Shown here piece after piece: positions 17,533 to 24,817 of a stretch of DNA of 27,413 nt (its first letter is position 1; every line of letters starts with the position of its first letter). Origin of the DNA: Methylococcaceae bacterium UBA4132 (GTDB lineage: Bacteria > Pseudomonadota > Gammaproteobacteria > Methylococcales > Methylomonadaceae); assembly GCA_002380945.1 (NCBI GenBank), contig DFWO01000170.1, positions 1 to 27,413 on the forward strand, in the 5' to 3' direction. The notes under the pieces are model-generated. The model did no database searches. It was not told the DNA's origin and saw only the letters and a list, made by a program, of their open reading frames with translations. Position numbers and translations under genes: made by a program.

Positions 17533-19374
17533 TTATTGAGTTTGCCGTGTCAGTAAAATAGGCATGGTTGTTTCTTGATCGGGTGCAACATTGAGCAAAC
17601 GCAACGCGCCAGTCATGACTTTGGAAAACACAGGGGCTGAAACCAGACCACCATAATATTGACCTGATGACGGTTCATCAATCATCACAACAATAATTAA
17701 GCGCGGATCAGTGGCAGGAGCCATGCCTGCAAACACCGCAAAATAACTGTTACTGGTATAACCGTGCGCACCACTAGCTTTTTTTACCGTGCCTGTTTTG
17801 CCTGCCACAGTATAGCCATCCACTCTGGCTTCATAGGCTGTGCCATCTTTCATAATCACATTTTCTAGCATGGAGCGAATAGTTTTAGCCGTTTTGGCAG
17901 AAAATACCCGCTGTGCTTTATCATCTTCATCACGTTTAAGCAAACTGACTGAATGCAGTATGCCATCATCGGCTAACGCGGTATACGCTCTTGCTAACTG
18001 TACAGCGGAAACGCTTAAGCCATAACCAAACGACATAACCGCACGATCAAAATCATGCCATTTTTTATAATCTAGCATCCGTCCGCTGGCTTCACCTTCA
18101 AAGCCCGCCTCTGCCGAACTGCCAAATCCGAGTTTTTTATATACGCCCCAAAAATATTTCGGTGGCATTTTAAGTGCCATCATGCTCACGCCAATATTGC
18201 TGGATTTTTTTAGAACGTGCATTAAATCCAATGAGCCGTAGTTATGCACATCTTTAACGACATTTTTACCGATTTGAAAACTGCCATTAGTGTTAAAAAC
18301 CGTATTAGGTGTGACATAACCGCCCTCTAAAGCCGCTGCGGCGACAAATGGTTTAACCGTTGAACCTGGTTCAAATATGTCAGTTAAGGCTCGATTACGG
18401 TACAAATTTTCTTTTAAACTTTTGCGTACATTAGGATTAAATGTGGGCTGATTAACGGCGGCTAAGATTTCGCCATTTTTAGCATCCAATACTACTAACG
18501 TACCTGATTTGGCGCGGTTTTCATTAACGGCTGATTGTAGTTCCCTATAGGCTAAGTATTGAATACGCTGGTCGATGCTTAACTCGATGTTTTTTCCAGA
18601 CACTGGCTCTTTTATATTTTCAACATCTTCAATAATGCGCCGTAACCCGTCTCGAATAACGCGCTTGCTACCTGCTGTGCCTTTCAATAACTTTTCATAA
18701 CCTGCTTCCATGCCTTCTTGACCGACATCATCCAAATCGGTAAAACCAATTAAATGTGCCGCAACACCGCCTGTCGGATAGAAGCGTTTAAATTCACGAT
18801 CAAAATAAACGCCAATCAATTTTAAGGCTTTTACTTGCTCACTGAGGTCTGGATTAATTTGACGGGCTATGTAAGCAAATTGTCTATGCGAATCATCATT
18901 CAACATATCCAGCACTTTGCCCTTAGGTAAACCAAGCAACCTCTCCATTTCAGCGACTTTCAGCAGTTTTTGCTTTCTGTACTCGCTCAGTACATGAGCC
19001 TTTTGTTCATCCGTTAATGGCACACCTGGCTGGCTGGCTTTGAGTTGCTTTTCCAATTGCTTAAGCTGGTTTTTATCATCCATTTTAAGCTCACGCGGAT
19101 TGACTGAGATAGATTCGACAGGCGTACTGATCGCTAATGGCGCACCGCTTCTATCCTTAATCATGCCTCTATACGCGGAGACAGGCTCGTCATCGACGAG
19201 CCGCATATCGCCTTGATCTTTGAGAAATTGCTTATTCAGTACTTGTAAATCAACGGCACGACCCACCAGCACCACCATACAAGTCATCATAAAGATAACT
19301 AGCACTTTTCGCCGACCAGAAAAGTCGCCTGTTGGCTTTCTTGCTTCGCTAATTTTGCCTCGAAAATCTAACAT
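17533..19374 (-). CDS. ftsI: Septal transpeptidase FtsI (penicillin-binding protein 3)
   Basis: FtsI is the class B penicillin-binding protein that cross-links septal peptidoglycan with FtsW. The 613 residues have a membrane anchor at about 22-42, a pedestal domain and a transpeptidase domain. The active-site triad of motifs is intact: STVK (338-341, nucleophile Ser338), SSN (391-393) and KTG (526-528). YYGGLVSAPVF near the C-terminus is typical. It is slightly longer than E. coli FtsI because of a lysine/glutamine-rich helical stretch around residues 100-145 in the pedestal region. Its ATG follows the ftsL stop with no gap (TAAATG). Confidence 0.98.
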   Translation of the reverse strand: MLDFRGKISEARKPTGDFSGRRKVLVIFMMTCMVVLVGRAVDLQVLNKQFLKDQGDMRLVDDEPVSAYRGMIKDRSGAPLAISTPVESISVNPRELKMDDKNQLKQLEKQLKASQPGVPLTDEQKAHVLSEYRKQKLLKVAEMERLLGLPKGKVLDMLNDDSHRQFAYIARQINPDLSEQVKALKLIGVYFDREFKRFYPTGGVAAHLIGFTDLDDVGQEGMEAGYEKLLKGTAGSKRVIRDGLRRIIEDVENIKEPVSGKNIELSIDQRIQYLAYRELQSAVNENRAKSGTLVVLDAKNGEILAAVNQPTFNPNVRKSLKENLYRNRALTDIFEPGSTVKPFVAAAALEGGYVTPNTVFNTNGSFQIGKNVVKDVHNYGSLDLMHVLKKSSNIGVSMMALKMPPKYFWGVYKKLGFGSSAEAGFEGEASGRMLDYKKWHDFDRAVMSFGYGLSVSAVQLARAYTALADDGILHSVSLLKRDEDDKAQRVFSAKTAKTIRSMLENVIMKDGTAYEARVDGYTVAGKTGTVKKASGAHGYTSNSYFAVFAGMAPATDPRLIIVVMIDEPSSGQYYGGLVSAPVFSKVMTGALRLLNVAPDQETTMPILLTRQTQ

Positions 19375-19641
19375 TTACGGTTTTATATAAATAGTTTTTT
19401 CGTGTATCGGCAGAACCAATTTTAATTTTTCGCGTGCGACCAACTCAACGCGATTTTGTTCAGCGAATGTCGTTAACTCCAATTGGGTCTGCCCCCATTC
19501 AACTTCGCGCTGATCCAATTCCCTTTCCTGTTTTTGAATGTCTATAAAAATAAGCCGCGAGTAGTATTTGCTATAAATAACAGCCAATGCCGTTATTAAC
19601 AGCACCGCGCTTAATACAGCTACCAGTCGATTAGTCACCAT
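19375..19641 (-). CDS. ftsL: Cell division protein FtsL
   Basis: FtsL is a small bitopic protein of the FtsQLB complex that signals activation of FtsWI. The 88 residues show a four-residue cytoplasmic end, one transmembrane helix (about 5-24), then a periplasmic coiled coil (about 34-65, rich in Q, E, R and spaced leucines) ending in REKLKLVLPIHEKTIYI. It is shorter than E. coli FtsL (121 residues), mainly in the cytoplasmic tail. The position between rsmH and ftsI and the TAATG overlap with rsmH make the call firm despite low sequence conservation in this family. Confidence 0.93.
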   Translation of the reverse strand: MVTNRLVAVLSAVLLITALAVIYSKYYSRLIFIDIQKQERELDQREVEWGQTQLELTTFAEQNRVELVAREKLKLVLPIHEKTIYIKP

Positions 19642-20567
19642 TACACTCTCTCCGCAACTCGCATGACCGCACTGCGTGATCTAGGATTTTGAGCGACTTC
19701 CTGCTGGTCAGCAGTTAGGGCTTTGCCTATTTTTTTCAATAAACCTTTAGGCATATCTGCTTCTTTAATAGGTAATCTACTTGGATTATATTTCGCCCCT
19801 GATTCATCCTTAATAAAGCGTTTGACGATTCTATCTTCTAAAGAATGAAATGAAATCACCACTAATCGACCTTCTGCTTTTAAAACATGGGTCGCCTGTT
19901 GCAAAACATCCTTTAATTCATGCAACTCTCTATTAATTTCAATGCGAATGGCTTGAAAGGTACGCGTAGCAGGATGCTTATGTTTCTCGCGTAAGGGAAT
20001 TGCATTCTCACATAGCTGAGCTAATTGCCGAGTCGTGGTAATAGGCGTATCAACTCTTGTTTCGACAACTGCTTTAGCGATACGGCGAGCAAACTTTTCT
20101 TCGCCATACTCAAACAAAACATTGACTAACTGTTTCTCATCAACACTCGCCAACCATTGTTCAGCCGAAACCCCTGCCAAACCATCCATACGCATATCCA
20201 AAGGACCATCGCGCAAAAAACTAAAGCCTCGATCTGGATTATCGAGTTGCGGTGAAGACACGCCCAAATCTATTAAAATACCGTCTATTTTGCCCAACAA
20301 ACCTTCGCTTGCCACGGTAGTTTCCAATTCAGAAAAGCAACAATGCTTTAAAGTAAAACGTTTATCCTGACGCAAAGCGTGTGCATACTCAGAGTTAATC
20401 GCGTCCCAATCACGGTCAAACGCCAGCAATCGCCCGTTTTCGCCCAACAGGTTTAAAATGCCCTGACTGTGTCCACCGCGCCCAAAGGTACAATCCAGAT
20501 AAACACCGTCTTTTTTGATTACCAACTGTTGCAATGCTTCTGCAAACATAACGGGTAAATGTTCCAC
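19641..20567 (-). CDS. rsmH: 16S rRNA m4C1402 methyltransferase RsmH (MraW)
   Basis: RsmH methylates N4 of C1402 of 16S rRNA using S-adenosylmethionine. With the GTG start at 20567 the protein has 308 residues. The SAM-binding motif DCTFGRGGHS lies at 25-34, followed by AFDRDWDAI, GILIDLGVSSPQLD, DRGFSFLRDGPLDMRMD, RTFQAIRIEINREL and VISFHSLEDRIVK. A TTG two codons upstream is possible, but GGGAG sits only 2 bases from it and 8 bases from the GTG, so GTG is better. It is the first gene of this dcw operon; mraZ, usually upstream, is missing. Confidence 0.97.
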   Translation of the reverse strand: MEHLPVMFAEALQQLVIKKDGVYLDCTFGRGGHSQGILNLLGENGRLLAFDRDWDAINSEYAHALRQDKRFTLKHCCFSELETTVASEGLLGKIDGILIDLGVSSPQLDNPDRGFSFLRDGPLDMRMDGLAGVSAEQWLASVDEKQLVNVLFEYGEEKFARRIAKAVVETRVDTPITTTRQLAQLCENAIPLREKHKHPATRTFQAIRIEINRELHELKDVLQQATHVLKAEGRLVVISFHSLEDRIVKRFIKDESGAKYNPSRLPIKEADMPKGLLKKIGKALTADQQEVAQNPRSRSAVMRVAERV

Positions 20568-20665
20568 TAACAAATCTCCCGTATTAAAAAGATAAAGAGG
20601 TTATTCTTCATGACTCTGATGGTCATTACACTGTACGTTGGCTGGTCATAGACCATTTTGCACAT
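20567..20665 (-). CDS. Possible 32-codon upstream ORF in the rsmH leader
   Basis: In the rsmH leader, an ATG at 20665 opens a 32-codon frame starting MCKMVYDQPTYSVM and ending in FLIREIC. Its TAG stop overlaps the rsmH GTG start by one base (TAGTG), the same kind of junction used inside the operon. No convincing ribosome site precedes the first ATG, although inner ATGs exist. A chance ORF of this length is not rare, so this is a weak call. It does not resemble MraZ. Confidence 0.25.
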   Translation of the reverse strand: MCKMVYDQPTYSVMTIRVMKNNLFIFLIREIC

Positions 20666-20694
20666 TTTTAAAGCCAAATGCACCACAAACAGGC

Positions 20695-20723
20695 ACTATA
20701 AATTCCAAACAGTGCATAGTCAA
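20695..20723 (-). promoter_or_regulatory. Sigma70-type promoter for the rsmH/dcw operon
   Basis: Read on the minus strand, TTGACT (20723-20718) and TATAGT (20700-20695) are separated by exactly 17 bases. Each box differs from consensus by one base. Transcription would start near 20688, giving a leader of about 120 bases before the rsmH GTG. This is the best promoter seen upstream of the dcw run and is probably its main promoter. Confidence 0.75.
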
Positions 20724-20896
20724 GGATGAATTCATTTATAATCTTTCTTTTTTGACAATGACTTACGTCATGCTTAGCGACAAATTAAAACAAATAATCT
20801 ATGACATCAAAAAGTAGGTACTGTAATTAAGGTAATACCCCAAAATACATGGCTTTTTAGTCGCTATTAACAACGGGTTAGTTTAATTCATGACAC

Positions 20897-20924
20897 TATA
20901 GCCTAGCTTTTTTAGCTGGCTATA
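20897..20924. promoter_or_regulatory. Hairpin in the 5' region of the dehydrogenase gene
   Basis: TATAGCCTAGCT (20897-20908) pairs with AGCTGGCTATA (20914-20924) over 11 base pairs with one bulged T and a T5 loop. There is no trailing T-run on either strand, so it is not a classical terminator. It could be an operator dyad or an mRNA leader stem about 75 bases before the start codon. Confidence 0.4.
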
Positions 20925-20997
20925 CCAAACGAAGTCAAAAAATAAAGTAAAATACGCGGTTTTACAAAATTTCACTTAGTAAATTCCAAAGGTAGAC

Positions 20998-22107
20998 ATG
21001 AAAACTTATAAAATCGCAGTATTGGCTGGTGACGGCATCGGTCCTGAAATTACCGCCGAAGCTATTAAAGTCCTGAAAGTTATTGAAGAGCGCAACGATG
21101 TTAAATTTGAATTAATGCCCGCTGCCTTTGGTGCATGTGCATATTTTGAATTTGGCGACGCGTTTCCTCAATCCACCATTGATATTTGCGACGCTGCCGA
21201 TGCTATTTTGAAAGGTCCAATCGGTTTAAGTCATGAAGAATCCAAACAAATCCCCATCGACAAACAACCTGAACGTGGCGCGTTATTACCTATGCGTCGC
21301 CGTTATAATACCTACGCCAATTTCAGACCCGTCTCATTACCCAAAGCCTTAGCGCATTTTTCACCGTTAAAACCTGAAATAATCGGTGAAGGCATTGATA
21401 TTATTATGGTCAGAGAATTAGTCGGCGGCTTATATTTTGGCAACAAAGAAATGGGTGTAAATGAACAAGGTTTGCGTTATGTCAAAGAAACCTTGGAATA
21501 TGACGAAAACCAAATTCGCCGCATTCTGCATGAGGCTTTTAAACTGGCGCAAAAACGCAAAAAAACTCTGCACAATATTCACAAAAGCAACGTCTTAAAA
21601 TCCAGCGTGTTATGGAATGAGATTTTAGATGAAGTGGCAAAAGAATACCCCGATGTCACCGTCTATCAACAATTAGTCGATTCTGCTGCCACCAACTTAT
21701 GCCTGAAACCGACACAATTTAACGTGATGGTCATGGAAAATATGTTCGGCGATATTTTAAGCGACCAAGGCGGCGGAATTTTAGGTTCACTAGGCTTAAT
21801 GCCATCGGCGTGTATTGGTCCAGATAAAGCCTATTACGAACCTTCACACGGCTCCGCGCCTGATATTGCTGGCAAAAACATTGCCAATCCTTATTCTATG
21901 ATTGGTTCAGTTGCCATGATGCTAGAAAATAGTTTTGACATGGAAGCAGAAGCCAAAAATGTTTGGGCAGCCATGCAAGCCGTATTCGCCGACGGCTATT
22001 CAACCGCTGATTTATCCAAACCCGACAGCGGCGTTAAGATGATAAGCACGGTTGAATTTGGTGATAAAGTGGTTGAAAAATTGAGAGCTATGCCGAAAGT
22101 GGCTTGA
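20998..22107 (+). CDS. LeuB-like NAD-dependent beta-decarboxylating dehydrogenase
   Basis: This 369-residue enzyme belongs to the isopropylmalate/isocitrate dehydrogenase family, which oxidises and decarboxylates 2-hydroxy-3-carboxy acids. N-terminal GDGIGPE (11-17) is standard. VRELVGGLYFG (138-148, Tyr146) resembles the isopropylmalate type rather than the isocitrate type. Catalytic Lys196 lies in NIHKSNVLKSS, metal-binding Asp252 and Asp256 in MFGDILSD, and the cofactor loop is SHGSAPDIAGKNIANP (283-298). The segment ILKGPIGLSHEESKQIP replaces the usual LeuB GAVGGPKW region, so the exact substrate is uncertain. No leuA, leuC or leuD lies nearby. Good ribosome site. Candidates are 3-isopropylmalate dehydrogenase or a related malate/tartrate-type enzyme. 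Confidence 0.85.
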   Translation: MKTYKIAVLAGDGIGPEITAEAIKVLKVIEERNDVKFELMPAAFGACAYFEFGDAFPQSTIDICDAADAILKGPIGLSHEESKQIPIDKQPERGALLPMRRRYNTYANFRPVSLPKALAHFSPLKPEIIGEGIDIIMVRELVGGLYFGNKEMGVNEQGLRYVKETLEYDENQIRRILHEAFKLAQKRKKTLHNIHKSNVLKSSVLWNEILDEVAKEYPDVTVYQQLVDSAATNLCLKPTQFNVMVMENMFGDILSDQGGGILGSLGLMPSACIGPDKAYYEPSHGSAPDIAGKNIANPYSMIGSVAMMLENSFDMEAEAKNVWAAMQAVFADGYSTADLSKPDSGVKMISTVEFGDKVVEKLRAMPKVA

Positions 22108-22116
22108 TTAAGCCAC
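22099..22116 (+). terminator. Weak intrinsic terminator overlapping the dehydrogenase stop codon
   Basis: GTGGCTT (22099-22105) and AAGCCAC (22110-22116) form a perfect 7-bp stem with a GATT loop, followed by ATTGTTCT. The stop codon TGA (22105-22107) lies inside the stem-loop. The T-tract is imperfect, so termination may be partial. Confidence 0.45.
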
Positions 22117-22135
22117 ATTGTTCTCACGTTCCAAC

Positions 22136-22173
22136 GCATGACTAGGATAGGCGTGCCTCAGTCTATCCTATGC
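22136..22173. repeat. Imperfect palindrome upstream of the phosphoesterase
   Basis: AGGATAG (22144-22150) pairs with CTATCCT (22163-22169). After a 4-base bulge GCAT (22136-22139) pairs with ATGC (22170-22173). The preceding CTCACGTTCCAACGC resembles the start of dispersed GTTCCCACGC-type palindromes that I recall from gammaproteobacterial genomes. This is probably a decayed intergenic repeat. Confidence 0.5.
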
Positions 22174-22207
22174 ACTTAAATTATAAGATATTGAAGAATT
22201 GAAACTA

Positions 22208-23371
22208 ATGGAACCTATAAAAGTTATTCACATTTCCGATCTCCACATCTCTGATGATCTGTCTCATGGGGATAAGTGGTACGACATTCCAGGTCGACAT
22301 GGTCATAATGTTAAAGCATTTCTTGCTTTGGATGCTTTTCTCAAAACAACCGAATGGGATTTGCTTCTGATTACTGGGGACGTATCCAGAATTGGAGAAA
22401 GTGATAGCTTTGTCTGGGTTAAAGATTGGCTCGAGGGTAATTATACTATAGGAAATTTTACAGTTGGTCTTAATCTTTCCAAGTCAACTGTACGCAAGTA
22501 CTTAATAGTTCCAGGCAATCATGATCGTTTTGGCGGAAATATTTGGCAGGGTAGTCTTAACCTTTACAATAAAGAGTTCCCCGAAGTTAAAGCTGGCAGT
22601 GTGGAAAGCTTGACCATTCGTGGATGCAAAGTGAATATTCATTTGTTTGACAGCACCACATCTGATGGTGGTTTTGCAGGTGGAAAAATTGAACAGAATG
22701 CACTTGTTCCAAAGGCACTAAAAGACACCGAGATTGATATAGCACTTCTACATCACCCCTTTCTACATCTGCCAGAGCATCCACGCGAAACTGCAAAGGA
22801 TCTTAAAAACTCAGCAGATGTTGCAGCGTATATGTTATACACTGGATTTGATGCAATTTTTTTTGGTCACACTCATAAGAGATATATTGAACAAAAAAGC
22901 GTTAAAAAATTAAGTAGATGTCTGCCTGACAAAAGGCAACAGTCAAGCTCTGATCTTAGACGCGCGCCAAAGGTTATTCTTCAAATGATGGAAAACAATA
23001 CCAAAATTGTTAATGTGCCGTACCGACGTACGGCGACTAAGAAAGGTCAGCTACCGACACGCAAGAGTTACTTTGACTATCTATTTTTCTTGATGCAAGG
23101 ATACGAACTTGACGATCCGTCAAATTACCAATACATCCGTGAGTTCTATGATCAAATAAATAACGTTCCATCAGACATTCGCATACAGGATATGGTAAAC
23201 CGAGCAAAGCAAAAAGAAATCCTTATTTCTCTCGCACCAAGTGCATGTCAAGCCAAAAATACATATTGTGGATTTAACATCGTTACATTTCGTGGCTTTT
23301 CTAACGGTCAACTTGATACTTCATGGAATTTAGTTGATTTTAACGGCAGTAATTTTCAAATTTTGCCATAA
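22208..23371 (+). CDS. Calcineurin-like metallophosphoesterase of unknown role
   Basis: This 387-residue protein has a complete two-metal phosphoesterase core: SDLHIS (Asp11, His13), GDVS (Asp58), GNHD (Asn104, His105), LLHHP (His182/183) and GHTH (His221, His223). No signal peptide is seen, so it should be cytoplasmic. After GHTH comes an insert of about 115 residues, basic and then helical, before a C-terminal beta segment (CGFNIVTFRGF, LDTSWNLVDFNG). The insert is not a domain that I recognise. The frame also opens at TTG 22199, but ATG 22208 with GAAGAA 9 bases upstream is preferred. Leucine is mostly CTT/CTC/CTG/CTA, unlike the TTA-dominated neighbours, and palindromic repeats lie on both sides, suggesting acquisition by transfer. 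Substrate could be a cyclic nucleotide, a phosphoester or a nucleic acid end; it cannot be told. Confidence 0.85.
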   Translation: MEPIKVIHISDLHISDDLSHGDKWYDIPGRHGHNVKAFLALDAFLKTTEWDLLLITGDVSRIGESDSFVWVKDWLEGNYTIGNFTVGLNLSKSTVRKYLIVPGNHDRFGGNIWQGSLNLYNKEFPEVKAGSVESLTIRGCKVNIHLFDSTTSDGGFAGGKIEQNALVPKALKDTEIDIALLHHPFLHLPEHPRETAKDLKNSADVAAYMLYTGFDAIFFGHTHKRYIEQKSVKKLSRCLPDKRQQSSSDLRRAPKVILQMMENNTKIVNVPYRRTATKKGQLPTRKSYFDYLFFLMQGYELDDPSNYQYIREFYDQINNVPSDIRIQDMVNRAKQKEILISLAPSACQAKNTYCGFNIVTFRGFSNGQLDTSWNLVDFNGSNFQILP

Positions 23372-23399
23372 GATAAAACAAGCTTGTAGCTCGAGCCGC

Positions 23400-23482
23400 G
23401 TAAGTTAAGGGGAGCTTGCGAACCCCAACAAAAATCATCACATTGTATAAATGTTGTGGGTTCGTACCTCGCCCCAACCTAC
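23400..23482. repeat. Twin inverted REP-like element between phosphoesterase and L,D-transpeptidase genes
   Basis: A 31-base unit at 23400-23430 recurs as a diverged inverted copy at 23452-23482, symmetric around 23441. The inner part pairs CGAACCC (23419-23425) with GGGTTCG (23458-23464) and CAACA (23426-23430) with TGTTG (23452-23456), with one bulged T. The unit GTAGGTTGGGGCGAGG plus TACGAACCC matches a repeat type that I remember as common in intergenic DNA of methanotrophs and other bacteria. Just before it lie two short palindromes, ACAAGCTTGT (23378-23387) and GCTCGAGC (23389-23396). Confidence 0.7.
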
Positions 23483-23499
23483 AAACCATTCAAAACCCT

Positions 23500-23988
23500 A
23501 TGCCCCCCAATTCTTACCTCGATATATCCATCTCCGCACAACAACTGTCCATCATTGAAAACGGACACACGCTAAAAACCTATCCTATTTCCACCGCTAA
23601 AAATGGTGCGGGTGAGTTGATGGGTAGCGGTTGTACGCCTAGAGGTTGGCATTGCATACGCGCGAAAATTGGTGATGGACTACCGTTATATAGCGTATTT
23701 AAAGCACGGCGATGGACGGGGGAAATTTACAGTCCTGAACTTGCTGCGCACTATCCAGAACGTGATTGGATTTTAACGCGCATTCTTTGGTTAGGCGGTT
23801 TGGAGCCGCATAAAAATCGTTACGGTCAGGTGGATACGACGTGGCGATATATTTATGTGCATGGTTGTCCCGATGAGTTAATGAATGGGCAAGCTGATTC
23901 GCACGGTTGTATTCGCTTAGGCAATGACGATATGCTGGATTTATTTAATCGCGTTACAGTAGGAATGAGAGTTTTTAGTCATGAATAA
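23500..23988 (+). CDS. L,D-transpeptidase (YkuD family) without signal peptide
   Basis: This 162-residue protein is almost entirely a YkuD catalytic domain. The active site shows His121 in YVHGCPDE and SHGCIR at 134-139 with nucleophile Cys137. In this enzyme class the cysteine takes the meso-diaminopimelate acyl group for 3-3 cross-links or lipoprotein anchoring. Upstream motifs are YPISTAKNGAGE and GSGCTPRGWH. No signal peptide or membrane segment is visible, so its site of action is unclear; similar leaderless proteins are common in proteobacteria. A TTG-started extension to 23416 would translate the repeat and is rejected in favour of the ATG. The 3' end overlaps truA by 8 bases. Confidence 0.9.
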   Translation: MPPNSYLDISISAQQLSIIENGHTLKTYPISTAKNGAGELMGSGCTPRGWHCIRAKIGDGLPLYSVFKARRWTGEIYSPELAAHYPERDWILTRILWLGGLEPHKNRYGQVDTTWRYIYVHGCPDELMNGQADSHGCIRLGNDDMLDLFNRVTVGMRVFSHE

Positions 23989-24790
23989 AACCCGTATGGT
24001 GTTGGGTGTGGAATATGATGGCAGTGGTTTTTATGGTTGGCAGTGGCAAACTCAACACCGCAATATTCAACAGGTGTTAGAGCAAGCGTTGAGTAAAATA
24101 GCTAATCATGCTGTTACCGTGCAGTGTGCAGGGCGTACCGATACAGGCGTACACGCGCTGGAACAGGTGGTGCATTTTGACACCACCACGACACGCCCGC
24201 TTCGTGCATGGCTAATGGGCGGCAATAGTCAGTTGCCCAGTGATGTGCGGATTACTTGGGTACAAGATGCGGTCGGTGATTTTCATGCCCGTTACAGTGC
24301 GATTGCACGTTTTTATCGTTATGTCATTTTGAATCGTCCGATTAAATCGGCGTTGTTGCGCGAGCAAGTGACGTGGCATTCCGCGCCCTTGGATGCCGAT
24401 AAAATGCACCACGCCGCACAAGCTCTGATTGGTCAACATGACTTTTCCTCGTTTCGAGCGCAAGGTTGTCAGTCTAAAAGTCCGTGGCGGCGGATGTATT
24501 TTATTGATGTCTATCGAGATGACGATAAAGTAATTATAGATATTGCGGCGAATGCGTTTTTGCATCACATGGTACGCAATATTGCAGGCGTGTTAATGGC
24601 GATAGGGTCAGGTAAACAGTCTGCTGAATGGACACAAGAACTTCTACATGTTAAAAGTCGTCAACTCGGTGGTGTCACCGCACCACCCGATGGTTTATAT
24701 TTGGGGTCGGTGTATTATCCCGAACGCTATGGTATCGCTAAACATCCTGTCTTTAATAAATTGCCAGACGATGCACGGCGGTTTGATTGA
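23981..24790 (+). CDS. truA: tRNA pseudouridine(38-40) synthase TruA
   Basis: TruA isomerises uridines 38-40 in the anticodon arm of many tRNAs. The 269 residues show the N-terminal GVEYDGSGFYGWQWQ (9-23), the catalytic loop CAGRTDTGVHA (49-59, Asp54), FHARYSAIARFYRYVI, DFSSFRAQGCQSKSP and FLHHMVRNIAGVLMAIG. The start overlaps the L,D-transpeptidase stop (TAA at 23986-23988), so translation is probably coupled. Nothing unusual is seen. Confidence 0.97.
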   Translation: MNKTRMVLGVEYDGSGFYGWQWQTQHRNIQQVLEQALSKIANHAVTVQCAGRTDTGVHALEQVVHFDTTTTRPLRAWLMGGNSQLPSDVRITWVQDAVGDFHARYSAIARFYRYVILNRPIKSALLREQVTWHSAPLDADKMHHAAQALIGQHDFSSFRAQGCQSKSPWRRMYFIDVYRDDDKVIIDIAANAFLHHMVRNIAGVLMAIGSGKQSAEWTQELLHVKSRQLGGVTAPPDGLYLGSVYYPERYGIAKHPVFNKLPDDARRFD

Positions 24791-24817
24791 ATATTTATTA
24801 ACTTTAAGGTGATGACG

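Larger units (their letters stand above)
20574..20997. promoter_or_regulatory. Divergent regulatory region between rsmH and the dehydrogenase gene
   Basis: No conserved gene is seen in these 424 bases. They hold the rsmH promoter and leader, and seven copies of ATGAC or its complement GTCAT (20610, 20622, 20645, 20758, 20767, 20801, 20890). Two of these pairs form inverted repeats (20610-20626 and 20758-20771). A hairpin lies at 20897-20924. AAAGGT just before the ATG at 20998 is the ribosome site of the dehydrogenase. TTGACA at 20752 lacks a good -10 at the right distance, so I do not call a plus-strand promoter. Confidence 0.55.

Noticed and set aside
20752..20780. TTGACA as the -35 box of a plus-strand promoter for the dehydrogenase
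   Set aside because: No acceptable -10 box lies 16-18 bases downstream.
23400..23482. CRISPR array
   Set aside because: There are only two units, in inverted orientation, with no spacer periodicity and no cas genes.
23416..23499. TTG-started extension of the L,D-transpeptidase
   Set aside because: It would translate the inverted repeat, and homologues begin near the ATG at 23500.
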